Assembly (NCBI GenBank): GCA_964011275.1
Contig: CAXGOB010000014.1
Location: forward strand, 1-64,000
Direction of reading: 5' to 3'
DNA from: UBA7328 sp002471345
Lineage (GTDB): Bacteria > Bacteroidota > Bacteroidia > Chitinophagales > Saprospiraceae
Length of the DNA: 64,000 bases
Part shown: piece by piece, positions 54,297 to 63,238 of the stretch
How the letters are laid out: each line of letters opens with the position of its first letter
How positions within the stretch are numbered: position 1 is the stretch's first letter
Position numbers and translations under genes: made by a program
Notes under the pieces: generated by a model
The model's input: the letters and a program-made list of their open reading frames with translations, nothing else
Told to the model about the DNA's origin: nothing
Database searches by the model: none

Positions 54297-54896
54297 ATGA
54301 AAAAACCACTTGTAAGTCCTTTGGATAGAAATGCAACTGCAGAAGCAGCTAAAATGGCTGATTTTTATCAGGAAACCCTGGGCTTTACGCCAAACAGCCT
54401 TTTTACTATGATGCATAGACCTCGAATAGCTAATGCATTTGTGGAGATGAATCAAGCAGTCATGGAAAATAAAGGAAGAGTGACTAGTGCCCTCAAAAGG
54501 CTTATCGCCTATCTTTCTAGTATGACCACAGGCTGCAGATATTGTGAAGCTCATGCTATCAGAGCTGCAGAAAGATATGGCGCTGAAGAACAAAAAATGG
54601 CACACATCTGGGATTACAAAACTCATTCAATATTTAGTGATGCTGAGCGCGCTGCATTTGATCTGGCCATTGCGGCTTCAACTGTTCCAAATAGCGTTGA
54701 CAATGAAGTTTCAGATAATATGAGAAAGTACTGGGATGAAGGGGAAATCGTCGAAATATTGGGTGTTATTGCTCTATTTGGATATCTGAATAGATGGAAT
54801 GATAGCATGGGCACTCAATTAGAGAAACCTGCTGCAGCAGACGGTGATAAGTTCTTAGGAGAAAATGGTTGGAATATTGGAAAACATGATTATTAA
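54297..54896 (+). CDS. AhpD/carboxymuconolactone decarboxylase-like protein
   Basis: A 199-aa helical protein with the AhpD-type redox motif TGCRYCEAHAIRAAERYG (CxxCxxxH). Members are alkyl-hydroperoxidases or decarboxylases; the CxxC favours a peroxide-reducing role. It follows the TatD gene by 26 bp. Confidence 0.8.
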   Translation: MKKPLVSPLDRNATAEAAKMADFYQETLGFTPNSLFTMMHRPRIANAFVEMNQAVMENKGRVTSALKRLIAYLSSMTTGCRYCEAHAIRAAERYGAEEQKMAHIWDYKTHSIFSDAERAAFDLAIAASTVPNSVDNEVSDNMRKYWDEGEIVEILGVIALFGYLNRWNDSMGTQLEKPAAADGDKFLGENGWNIGKHDY

Positions 54897-54905
54897 GAAC
54901 GTATT

Positions 54906-55316
54906 CTAATTGAAATCATAGAATTCCAATTGATCTTTAGGGCATAAAACAACACTTGGATTTATATCTTTTGACAGATCACTAGGTGGATTAAAAGTCA
55001 TACTTCTTTGTGTCAGAAAAGTCCGTTCGACTCCATTGATTTCATACGCACTTACTCTTATTGTTTGACCTTTAATTGCAACTAAGGAAACGGATAATAC
55101 CCTGTCACCATCAATGATATATTCTTGTCTGTCTTCTGGGGATGTTAAAACAAATTCTACCTGCAGTGCACTGCCACATTTCTCTCCACTTCTACGCACT
55201 AGATGTCCAGTGAAATTATAGATGTTGAATGTTTTCACATTGATGTCGGATGCTATAGTGCTTGAAACAGAATCTGTGCAATGAGTCAAGAAAATTATAG
55301 CAACTAATAATCCCAT
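54906..55316 (-). CDS. Small lipoprotein, hypothetical
   Basis: A 136-aa protein with a short lipoprotein signal (MGLLVAIIFLTHC). The rest is a beta-rich domain (VKTFNIYNFTGHLV) with two more cysteines. No family recognised. It faces the AhpD-like gene with 9 bp between the stops. Confidence 0.55.
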   Translation of the reverse strand: MGLLVAIIFLTHCTDSVSSTIASDINVKTFNIYNFTGHLVRRSGEKCGSALQVEFVLTSPEDRQEYIIDGDRVLSVSLVAIKGQTIRVSAYEINGVERTFLTQRSMTFNPPSDLSKDINPSVVLCPKDQLEFYDFN

Positions 55317-55851
55317 GGTTTTAAAAAAGTCAATTTGAACTTAGTGATCATCTATAACTTTTTTCTTTGTATTCAATTTGTGATATCCAAGATATGATTT
55401 ATAATCTTGAGTGTTCCTAACCATTTTTTTTCTTTGGTGAAAACACATTAATCCTTATTCAAAAAACTAAACATCATGAATTAGATAAAGCATTCATGGT
55501 GTAGTTCTTTTCATAGGAAATTCAATCAATGGATATCTGAGCCATTTGCTGATTAGGGCTTTATTTTATCTACAGCTGATTTAGTTGAAGATGGAATAAT
55601 GGACTATATGTCTACTCATGAGGTGAATATTTTGGCATTATATAAACCGGATAGAGGGTTCTGGGAATGTATCTATCGCTCTATTGTGACAAGATATCTA
55701 TTGTTTCATAACAGATTACCATTATTGGTATTTTCATGATGTCTAAAAAGTCTCTGACACGATTTGCATATTCCCTTTACAATATCAGAGGTTTACCTCC
55801 CTAGTATTATAAATCTTTTTCTATTTTGTCAGAGTACATAAAAGTATTCTT
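55317..55851. other. Non-coding region before the isomerase operon
   Basis: 535 bp without an intact gene. Apart from the Usp-like remnant (55557-55739) it holds AT-rich DNA. A promoter for the downstream operon should lie in 55740-55850, but I could not find an exact -33/-7 pair. Confidence 0.4.
55557..55739 (+). pseudogene. C-terminal remnant of a universal stress protein (UspA-like) gene
   Basis: An open frame from 55557 to the TGA at 55737-55739 reads ADLVEDGIMDYMSTHEVNIL, then ALYKPDRGFWECIYRSIVTR and LLFHNRLPLLVFS. This is the typical end of Bacteroidota UspA-like proteins (G-I-x-x-[FY] then DLLAM, G/S-F-x-E-x-x, S-x-T, H-x-x-[VI]-P-L-L-V-F). In the same frame TAG (55554-55556) and TAG (55482-55484) interrupt it upstream, and no N-terminal Usp motifs are found in 55317-55480. 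It is a decayed gene. Confidence 0.6.
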
Positions 55852-56769
55852 ATGAAAAGAAGATCATTCATAACTCACAGTGCAGCGATTCCTGCTGGAG
55901 TTTCTTTGGGACTAGGTTTAAATAAGAAGATGGCGGATGAAGACCTAAAAAGTTACCCTTATAGATTAAAATATGCTCCTCACTTGGGAATGTTTAAACA
56001 TCATGCAGGAGATGATCCGATAGATCAATTGAATTTCATGGCCGATATGGGGTTTAGAGCTTTTGAGGATAATGGAATGAAAGGGAGAGAAGTCGCACTT
56101 CAGGAGAAAATGGCCAGGACAATGGCAAGTAGGAATATGGAAATGGGCGTTTTCGTTGCACATAAAATTTATTGGAGACAACCCACTCTTGCTAAAGGCG
56201 ATAAAGATTCAAGAGCAGAATTTCTGACTCAAATTAAAGAATCAGTAGATGTGGCTAAAAGAGTAAATGCACGTTGGATGACTGTGGTTCCAGGGCATTT
56301 AGACTTAAGACAAGATATGGGTTACCAAACAACTCATGTCATTGAGACATTAAAGCGAGCAACTGAAATATTAGAACCTCACAATCTTACAATCGTACTT
56401 GAACCACTCAATTTTAGAGATCACCCAGGACTATTTTTAACCAAAGCTGCACAGGCTTATGAAGTTTGTAAATCAGTAAATAGTCCTTCTTGTAAAATAC
56501 TTTTTGATATTTATCATCAGCAAATCCATGAAGGCAATATTATTCCTAATATTGAAAAGTGCTGGGATGAAATAGGTTATTTTCAAATAGGTGATAACCC
56601 AGGACGAAAGGAACCGACTACTGGTGAAATTAACTATCCTAATGTCTTCAAGTTTATTGATGAACAAGGTTATGATGGAATTTTGGGAATGGAACATGGT
56701 AATTTTAATGAAGGCAAAGAAGGAGAATCAGCAGTAATGAAAGCTTATCAAAGTGTGGATCAGTTTTGA
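55852..56769 (+). CDS. Exported hydroxypyruvate isomerase-like TIM-barrel protein
   Basis: A 305-aa xylose isomerase-like protein with an RR signal (MKRRSFITHSAAIPAGVS). Barrel ligands are Glu in VLEPLNFRDHPG, Asp/His in LFDIYHQQ, Gln/Asp in FQIGDNPGRKEP and Glu/His in GMEHGNFNEGKEG. The YHQQ and GDxPGRxEP phrases match hydroxypyruvate/tagatose-type isomerases. It opens an operon with a transporter (9 bp) and a dehydrogenase. Confidence 0.85.
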   Translation: MKRRSFITHSAAIPAGVSLGLGLNKKMADEDLKSYPYRLKYAPHLGMFKHHAGDDPIDQLNFMADMGFRAFEDNGMKGREVALQEKMARTMASRNMEMGVFVAHKIYWRQPTLAKGDKDSRAEFLTQIKESVDVAKRVNARWMTVVPGHLDLRQDMGYQTTHVIETLKRATEILEPHNLTIVLEPLNFRDHPGLFLTKAAQAYEVCKSVNSPSCKILFDIYHQQIHEGNIIPNIEKCWDEIGYFQIGDNPGRKEPTTGEINYPNVFKFIDEQGYDGILGMEHGNFNEGKEGESAVMKAYQSVDQF

Positions 56770-56778
56770 TTATTGAAT

Positions 56779-58377
56779 ATGGCATTATCTAATAAGAAAT
56801 ACTTCAAGAATAGTGGCCCCGGATGGATTCAAGCGGCGGTTACTTTAGGTGGGGGTACTCTAGTCAGTTCACTTTATTTGGGTGTGATAGGCGGGTATGA
56901 CTTTCTTTGGTTACAACCATTAGCCATGCTATGTGGTATAATCATGTTAGGTGCTCTGAATTATATCACACTTAGTCAGGATGAACCAAAAAAAAACCGA
57001 CCTTTCATCCTTGCTAAAAACCATGTTTCCAACACTCTTGCATGGGGATGGCTTGTAGGTGCTGTAGTAGCCAATATTGTTTTTTGTGCCTCTCAGTTTG
57101 CTCTTGGCACTGATGCCATTCAAGGTAATCTTGGATGGGATGTTTCTAGTCCTTATATCATTACGTTCATTTTGTTTATAGTTGCTTTGGTCTTAATCTG
57201 GTTATTTTCCGCGGAAGGAAAATTATCAGAATGGGTAAATAATGTTATCAAGGTATTAGTCGCTACGGTTGTTATTTCATTTATGATCGTAGTAGTTGTT
57301 TTAGGTATGAAAGGAGGCATAGAGTGGGGCGCTTTTTTCAAAGGGTGGATACCTGATTTCTCATTGCTTTTTAATCCATCTGAAAGTTATTCTTCTTTTA
57401 TTGCCGACACCGGTGCATATTCTGATTTTTGGAAAGGTTATATAGCTGATAATCAACGGAATATAATAATTGGAGCATTTGGGACAGCGGTAGGAATAAA
57501 TATGACATTCCTCCTGCCATATGCTTTAATGAAAAAAAATTGGAAGAGATCCGATCGGAAGTGGTCGCAGTATGATTTAATGTTTGGGTTATTTATTCCA
57601 TTTGTTTTAGGTGCTACTTGCCTTGTATTATCCACAGCTACACAGTTCCACGCAAAGAAAAATGCAGTAATAAGTGAAAAAGCATACAATGATGTTCTAG
57701 ATAAAAGACTCGAAGCAGAGCATGGAGAATATATTCATCAAAATAGCAAAGAGTACCTTGATGAATTGCGAAATAATGTAGGATTGGCAGATAAAAACCT
57801 AAGCATCATGTTAGCAAAAAGAAGTGCTACAGAATTGGCAACAGCTCTTGAGCCTTTTCTGGGAAAGCATGTTCAGCTCATTTTTGGTATTGGAATTTTA
57901 GCAATGGCGATTAGCACGATGCTAATTCATATGATGATCAATGGATACGCTTTAAGCGAAGCATTTGGCCATTATGGAAGTAGAAAGTGGTTTCTGATTG
58001 GAGCTACTATTCCGGCTCTAAGTGGATTGTTTTCACCTTTCATCTGGGCAGGAAGTGTAAAGGCGGCGATAGTAGTTCCTGCATCGGTCATTGCCACCAT
58101 GTTTTTACCTATTGCTTATTTGATATTCATATTATTGATGAATTCTAAAAAAGCTATGAATGATCAAATGGTGAGAAGAAGATTACTTTGGAACGTTCTT
58201 ATGATTTTTGCTACAGGGATAGCCTCATTTGCCTCAGTATGGGCTCTCATCGGAAAAATAAACAGTGCTAATCCTTATGAGAATATGTTAGGGTTAGTTG
58301 GATTAATAGCTTTAAGTACATTACTCGTTTTTGGACTTTATCAATTTTGGCAAAAAGAGAGAAAAGTGTTGTCATGA
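56779..58377 (+). CDS. Nramp-fold transporter lacking the DPGN metal motif
   Basis: A 532-aa membrane protein from the ATG at 56779 (a TTG two codons earlier is unlikely). About 11-12 hydrophobic helices. The start GPGWIQAAVTLGGGT aligns with the Nramp TM1 GPG-x8-DPGN, so DPGN is replaced by Gly24-Gly-Gly-Thr27. The TM6 metal motif (MPH) is likewise replaced (INMTFLLPYAL). A hydrophilic helical insert lies around 305-345. Because metal ligands are missing, the cargo is probably not a transition metal; genes around it point to a sugar-like compound (inference). Confidence 0.75.
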   Translation: MALSNKKYFKNSGPGWIQAAVTLGGGTLVSSLYLGVIGGYDFLWLQPLAMLCGIIMLGALNYITLSQDEPKKNRPFILAKNHVSNTLAWGWLVGAVVANIVFCASQFALGTDAIQGNLGWDVSSPYIITFILFIVALVLIWLFSAEGKLSEWVNNVIKVLVATVVISFMIVVVVLGMKGGIEWGAFFKGWIPDFSLLFNPSESYSSFIADTGAYSDFWKGYIADNQRNIIIGAFGTAVGINMTFLLPYALMKKNWKRSDRKWSQYDLMFGLFIPFVLGATCLVLSTATQFHAKKNAVISEKAYNDVLDKRLEAEHGEYIHQNSKEYLDELRNNVGLADKNLSIMLAKRSATELATALEPFLGKHVQLIFGIGILAMAISTMLIHMMINGYALSEAFGHYGSRKWFLIGATIPALSGLFSPFIWAGSVKAAIVVPASVIATMFLPIAYLIFILLMNSKKAMNDQMVRRRLLWNVLMIFATGIASFASVWALIGKINSANPYENMLGLVGLIALSTLLVFGLYQFWQKERKVLS

Positions 58378-59417
58378 TTGGTTTTGGTATTATAGGAGGA
58401 GGTATGATTTCAAGGTTTCACGCAGAGGCTATAAAAGCAATTCCTAATGCAAAATTAATTGGAATTTATGGCAGAAATGAAGTAAAAACAAAAGCTATTG
58501 CCACTGAATATCAATGTAATTATCACTCTAGTATAGAGGGCCTCTTAAGTGACTCATCAATTACCGCAGTATCAATAGCAACTCCTTCTGGAGCGCATTT
58601 GAGCGGATGTTTAGCTGCTGCCAGAGCAGGCAAACATGTCATATGTGAAAAACCCTTGGAAATCAATACGGATAGAATCAATCAAATTGTAAAAGTCTGC
58701 GAGGACGAAAATGTAATTCTTTCTGGAATTTTTAATCGACGCTTCAATTCTGCTGTTGTTGCTTTAAAAAAGGCAATTGATCAAGGTAGGTTTGGAAAAA
58801 TTGCACTTTGTAGTGCCTATATTAAATGGTATCGTGATCAGGCATATTATGATGGCGGTGCATGGAGAGGTACTTGGGAATTAGATGGTGGAGGAGCACT
58901 CATGAACCAATCTATACATACCATAGATCTGTTGCAATATCTTGCTGGTCCAATTGCTAAATTAACAGGATCTGTAGGATGCATCACTCATGAAAATATA
59001 GAAGTAGAAGATAATGCGGTTGTATTACTACAATTTAAAAATGGCGCAAAAGGTGTTATAGAAGCCTCTACTTCCTGTTGGTCAGAGAATGGACATCCTG
59101 CAGAAATTCATATTTGTGGAAGCGAAGGTTCAGTATTTTTAAAAGATGATAAATTCAGTGTTTGGGAATTTGAAAATGAACTTCAAGAAGATCAAATCAT
59201 CAAATCCACTTTGATGGATAAAGGTGATGCTGGTCTAGGTGCAAATAATCCAGGGGCTATCAATGTTGATGGCCATATTCAAAATCTAAAGGACTTTATC
59301 CACGCAATAAAAAATAAATCAAAACCTACCATATCAGGGCGTGAAGCAGCGAAATCTGTCCAAATAATTAATGCAATTTATCAGAGTGATGAAACTGAAA
59401 AATGGGTAGAACTGTAA
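58374..59417 (+). CDS. Gfo/Idh/MocA-family oxidoreductase
   Basis: A 347-aa NAD(P)-dependent dehydrogenase. I chose the ATG at 58374, which overlaps the transporter stop by 4 bp and starts the Rossmann strand (MIGFGIIGGGMISRFHAEAI). The cofactor motif is CEKPLEI, and the C-terminal domain has Lys in YIKWYRDQAYYD and GGGALMNQSIHTIDLLQYLAG. It oxidises a sugar or cyclitol hydroxyl. The 3' end overlaps the convergent S74 gene by 37 bp. Confidence 0.9.
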   Translation: MIGFGIIGGGMISRFHAEAIKAIPNAKLIGIYGRNEVKTKAIATEYQCNYHSSIEGLLSDSSITAVSIATPSGAHLSGCLAAARAGKHVICEKPLEINTDRINQIVKVCEDENVILSGIFNRRFNSAVVALKKAIDQGRFGKIALCSAYIKWYRDQAYYDGGAWRGTWELDGGGALMNQSIHTIDLLQYLAGPIAKLTGSVGCITHENIEVEDNAVVLLQFKNGAKGVIEASTSCWSENGHPAEIHICGSEGSVFLKDDKFSVWEFENELQEDQIIKSTLMDKGDAGLGANNPGAINVDGHIQNLKDFIHAIKNKSKPTISGREAAKSVQIINAIYQSDETEKWVEL

Positions 59418-61690
59418 TTTTTTAATTCTTCTATCTGCTTTTGCATTTCTAACATGAGTTCTTTTAACTCATTAATTTCTTCTTTTTGGTTATTGATGAT
59501 GGTCTGTTGCTCCTGTATAGCTTTAGTGTTTAAAAAGGTGAGTTGAGTATAGTTTAGACCAAGTAATGACTCATGCTTTGGACTATTCTCAGAAAGTTGA
59601 TCAGCCGCATTTACTTTGAATTCTTTAACTAATGCAGGAAAAACATTTTGAACATCTTGTGCAATCAATCCTACTGTAGATACATCTGATCCTATGTATT
59701 CGAATTGTTTAACTTTTAATGCCATCATTTGATTCAATACATCAGGTTGTGTTCTTATATTCTTTTTGGCACGTTTATCGGAAATTGCTCCAAAACTCAG
59801 TGTATTACCATCTAAGAATGAAAAGTTGTTGTTACTATTTAATTTGAATAAAAGATTATTAGTGCCACTTTGTGCGCCAAGTAACCATTTGTTATTTCCA
59901 TTTTCCAAGAATAGTTGGAAACTGTCATTGTCTTTCTCAGTTATATGAACTTCAAGTTGAGGGTTAGATGTGTTGAAGCCTACATTATTGCCATAAATTA
60001 ACAAGTCAGTACCAATAGTACTCAATGTCGCAATAGCCCCTCCATTATCAAATACTCCTAGACCTAGACCAACATCATTATAAGTGGTCAAAACTCCATT
60101 AGCCGATATTAGGGTATTAAAATTATTAAAACTCCATTCACCTTGAGCTGGATGAATTCTAACATTACTTTCTCGAAAATCTCCATTAATTTCGCCATTT
60201 CCATAGATCATTCCATCACCAGTAGTAGTATGAAAATGGAGATTATCGGGCTGAAGATGGGCAGTATTATCTCCTTCTATTATTTCTAATAGAGCATCTG
60301 TTAATCTTGTCTCTAGTCCTGATCCTGAGAAAATTTCAAAACCATTTCTTCTATAACTTGCTGACCCCAAAGAAGGAGTAAATCCAATAGGATCAAACCT
60401 TAGTTTTTCTGTATCAAATGTAACTTCTGTGCCTTCTATTCCATTGATTCTGAAAGTGTTGCTATTCATTCCAATATAAGTTTTGGAAGCTGTAGGATTT
60501 CCAAAAATAACTTCTCCAGTATCATAGAAGATGTTGTTTCCAGATAACTGCCAAAGGGCAGCACTCCCTGTTAATAATGGAGAAAGATCTACTAACCTGA
60601 CTTGTGAGGTTTCCTCTATTCTTAAGTTGTTCTCAGAGAGTGTCACATTGGTAATTAACTCATTAGTTGGGTCTGAATCTGCGTCAATGACGTTATCGGG
60701 CAATGTGATAGTGTTGCCTGCAGAGATGGACAATTGATCACCGCTAATACTCAAATTTTGGTCATCAGTAAGATCTCCGTTTACACTTAATGGATTTCCT
60801 GAAGTACCATCACCTGAAATGCTGCCGTCAGATTCAACAACTTGAGTTCCCCAATTATCTTCAGCCCCACTAGGAACAGGTAGGTTCATAGTATTACCAC
60901 CAGAGATAGATAATTGATTTCCGATTACAGTGAGGGATTGATCATCAGTTAGATCACCTTCTACACTGAGTGGGTCCCCTGCAGTACCATCACCTGAAAT
61001 ACTATTATCAGATTCAACAACTTGAGTTCCCCAATTATCTTCAGTCCCATTAGGAACGGGTAGATCTACAGTATTGCCTCCAGAAATGGACAATTGATTC
61101 CCATTGATACTGAGGTTTTGAATTTCATTTGTTGGATCTGCATCAGAATCATTCACTTGATCAGTTAGCTCAACGCTATTTCCACCTGAAATACTTAAAG
61201 TATTTCCTGACAACTCTAAATCCTGAATTTCATTGGTAGGATCGCTGTCTTCGTCAGAATTATTTCCTCCTCCTGTGGCAGCGCTTCCGGCATGAATAGC
61301 ATATGGTACAGACAGCAACTGACTTGTACCCATTCTTTCATAGTTGGTACCATTATTTATATTCATATCAACTCTTAAGAAATGAGCTGATGTCGACCAA
61401 TCTACATTGCTAAAGTCATCATTTGTAGCGCCACCACCTACTATTAGACTAAACACTCCTTGCGGTGAAGTGGATACATTTTGATGTGTCTCTAAGTATA
61501 CTACGTTGCCATTTGATGATCCTTCAACTAATGCAATTCTGAGAGAAATAAAATCATCACTGATCACTTTGTTTTCTGCATCTCTTGCGACTCCTTGATA
61601 GTTAAAGCCCTGTGGGACTTGACTATAGATAGAATATGTAAAGAAAGTGAGGAGTATACTGATGAATATTTTCATTTTTGAGGATTTCAT
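59381..61690 (-). CDS. Exported repeat protein with C-terminal S74 intramolecular chaperone
   Basis: A 769-aa protein with a signal peptide (about 1-23) and an N-terminal domain common to Bacteroidota surface proteins (VPQGFNYQGVARDAENKVIS). At about 145-330 lie tandem repeats (LSISGGNTVDLP, GTQVVESDNSISGDGTAGDP, LSVEGDLTDDQ). A beta-rich middle follows, then the S74 domain with the Ser637-Asp-Lys-Arg-Ala-Lys642 dyad (ISDKRAKKN), then a coiled coil (about 735-765). S74 domains help trimerise fibres and cut themselves off. It is a probable trimeric surface fibre. Confidence 0.82.
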   Translation of the reverse strand: MKSSKMKIFISILLTFFTYSIYSQVPQGFNYQGVARDAENKVISDDFISLRIALVEGSSNGNVVYLETHQNVSTSPQGVFSLIVGGGATNDDFSNVDWSTSAHFLRVDMNINNGTNYERMGTSQLLSVPYAIHAGSAATGGGNNSDEDSDPTNEIQDLELSGNTLSISGGNSVELTDQVNDSDADPTNEIQNLSINGNQLSISGGNTVDLPVPNGTEDNWGTQVVESDNSISGDGTAGDPLSVEGDLTDDQSLTVIGNQLSISGGNTMNLPVPSGAEDNWGTQVVESDGSISGDGTSGNPLSVNGDLTDDQNLSISGDQLSISAGNTITLPDNVIDADSDPTNELITNVTLSENNLRIEETSQVRLVDLSPLLTGSAALWQLSGNNIFYDTGEVIFGNPTASKTYIGMNSNTFRINGIEGTEVTFDTEKLRFDPIGFTPSLGSASYRRNGFEIFSGSGLETRLTDALLEIIEGDNTAHLQPDNLHFHTTTGDGMIYGNGEINGDFRESNVRIHPAQGEWSFNNFNTLISANGVLTTYNDVGLGLGVFDNGGAIATLSTIGTDLLIYGNNVGFNTSNPQLEVHITEKDNDSFQLFLENGNNKWLLGAQSGTNNLLFKLNSNNNFSFLDGNTLSFGAISDKRAKKNIRTQPDVLNQMMALKVKQFEYIGSDVSTVGLIAQDVQNVFPALVKEFKVNAADQLSENSPKHESLLGLNYTQLTFLNTKAIQEQQTIINNQKEEINELKELMLEMQKQIEELKNYSSTHFSVSSL

Positions 61691-61728
61691 TATTTATAGT
61701 TTTGGTTTCAAGAAAACAATGTGGTAGG

Positions 61729-62204
61729 CTAATTTTTTATCACACTGAATGATTCAAATCTGTTTTGAGCATTTGTAATTCTTATGAAATATTGACCTTG
61801 AGGGAGATCTGACATTTTCACTTTTGTTAAAGTTTCTATTTTGAAATCGGTTAGTCTTTGACCAATGGCATTAAAAAGAGAACCACTTAATCTATCCAGT
61901 TTTCCTTCAAATTCTAATAAAGCAAATCAGAGGTTGGGTTTGGATACATCTTAAATGAGCTAATCTCTTCTAAATCTTCGACTGCAGAAATTACATCTAG
62001 ATAAGACTGATGAAATCCCTCTGAAAGAACCTTGTCGTTACTTCTGAAGTAAGATATTGATGTCTCACCAACAGTGAAGCTGAGTTTGTTTGTAGGTGTA
62101 CTAAATTCACCACCTAAAGAGGAGATTACTTCAGAAGAGATATTTTGAGCATTTGAATAGAGTGCAAAACAGCACAATAGAAGTAAGGTGAAGATTATTT
62201 TCAT
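61729..62204 (-). pseudogene. Small exported protein with a frameshift inside its T9SS sorting domain
   Basis: An ORF from 62204 (signal MKIIFTLLLLCCFALYSNAQ, then ISSEVISSLGGEFST) reaches SSFKMYPNPTSDLLY and stops at TAG (61914-61916). Immediately beyond, in another frame, the sorting domain continues as LLEFEGKLDRLSGSLFNAIG, then QRLTDFKIETLTKVKMSDLP, then QGQYFIRI...FSVIKN, ending at 61729. One base lost from the T-run near 61917-61922 explains it; the full product would be about 158 aa. The intact version would be exported by T9SS. It lies upstream of the S74 protein (39 bp) and is probably co-transcribed with it. Confidence 0.75.
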
Positions 62205-62623
62205 TGATATACTTTTGGTTTTCTAAAATTGGAAATATTTTGATATATCAACAATTCCTTTTCTTATGAATTAGCTGTTAATCTAGACTCTGATTTTTAT
62301 TTTAAAAACCCCTTACCAAAACCTTATTCTTTCAAATCAATTACATTTCTTGAAAAAATGTCTCTTGTGTGTGATTACAGAATGAAGAGATAGAAAAATA
62401 TTTTGGTCCTTTTCACCTGTAGCGTATTCGTGTGAATTTGACTTAACGTGTCTGGTTTTTTTTGAGATACATTCTTGTGTTGTTGTCGACGTAGTTTTTG
62501 ATGATAAATCACTGAGCAAATAACTCATGATATTAGATTATTTAGGCAGAATCTAGGTAGAGTTATTTTATGTAGATACGATGGCTAATTTTTCTTTTCT
62601 TTGCACAAACATTGTAAGTACCA
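62205..62623. other. Intergenic region between divergent genes
   Basis: About 420 bp between the T9SS protein and the exosortase gene. A promoter-like TTTTCTTTGC (62594-62603) lies about 20 bp before the exosortase start, one base off TAnnTTTG. A 63-codon minus-strand ORF (62337-62528) has no family likeness and is probably chance. Confidence 0.3.
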
Positions 62624-63220
62624 TTGGCAAAAAAATCCAATAAAAAGAAAAAATCTAAAGTCTCCAAGACTACGAACAAAAAGTATTTTGATCTAAAAGG
62701 ATTCTGGAATGAGAAAAAGGACGTTCTCAAGTTTTTATTGAGTTTCATATTTCTTGTGCTCCTGTTATTCTCTCTTAGCGCTACAGATTTCTTTAATGTC
62801 ATACGGGAACCTCTCACGAATCTATATACCTCAATAAGTGGGATGATCCTCAATATATTTGGAAGCAATGCTACTGTTAATGGAGACACTCTAAGTACCA
62901 GTAGATTTGTCATTAATGTAAAGGCAGGATGTGATGGTGTAGCACCTATGATACTATATTGGGCTACTGTAGCCGTTTTTCCTATTCAGTGGAAATACAA
63001 ATGGAAAGGACTTTTATATGGGACCATATTTCTATTTGTCTTAAATTTGGTACGGATAATTAGTCTTTTTCTTGCCGGTGTTTATGTGCGGAGTATGTTT
63101 GATTTTCTTCATGTTGAGTTTTGGCAAATACTTTTTATTGCATTTACTATTTTTGTTTGGGTCTATTGGTATAGATGGGCGCAGAAAGAAATGTTAGCAG
63201 ATAAACGAATCTCTTCTTAA
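62624..63220 (+). CDS. Exosortase/archaeosortase family protein
   Basis: A 198-aa polytopic membrane protein with a Lys-rich N-terminus and about five helices. The catalytic triad of exosortases is visible: Cys103 in AGCDGVAPM, Arg144 in LNLVRI and His163 in FLHVEFWQ. Such transpeptidases cut a C-terminal PEP-CTERM-like signal and attach the protein to the envelope. The start is TTG (62624). A partner membrane protein follows 18 bp later. No target protein with a matching tail was seen in the window. Confidence 0.88.
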   Translation: MAKKSNKKKKSKVSKTTNKKYFDLKGFWNEKKDVLKFLLSFIFLVLLLFSLSATDFFNVIREPLTNLYTSISGMILNIFGSNATVNGDTLSTSRFVINVKAGCDGVAPMILYWATVAVFPIQWKYKWKGLLYGTIFLFVLNLVRIISLFLAGVYVRSMFDFLHVEFWQILFIAFTIFVWVYWYRWAQKEMLADKRISS

Positions 63221-63238
63221 CTCCTTATTTTAAAAACC

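Noticed and set aside
62337..62528. 63-codon minus-strand ORF in the intergenic region
   Set aside because: Low-complexity Ser/Thr/His composition, no signal peptide or motif; probably chance.
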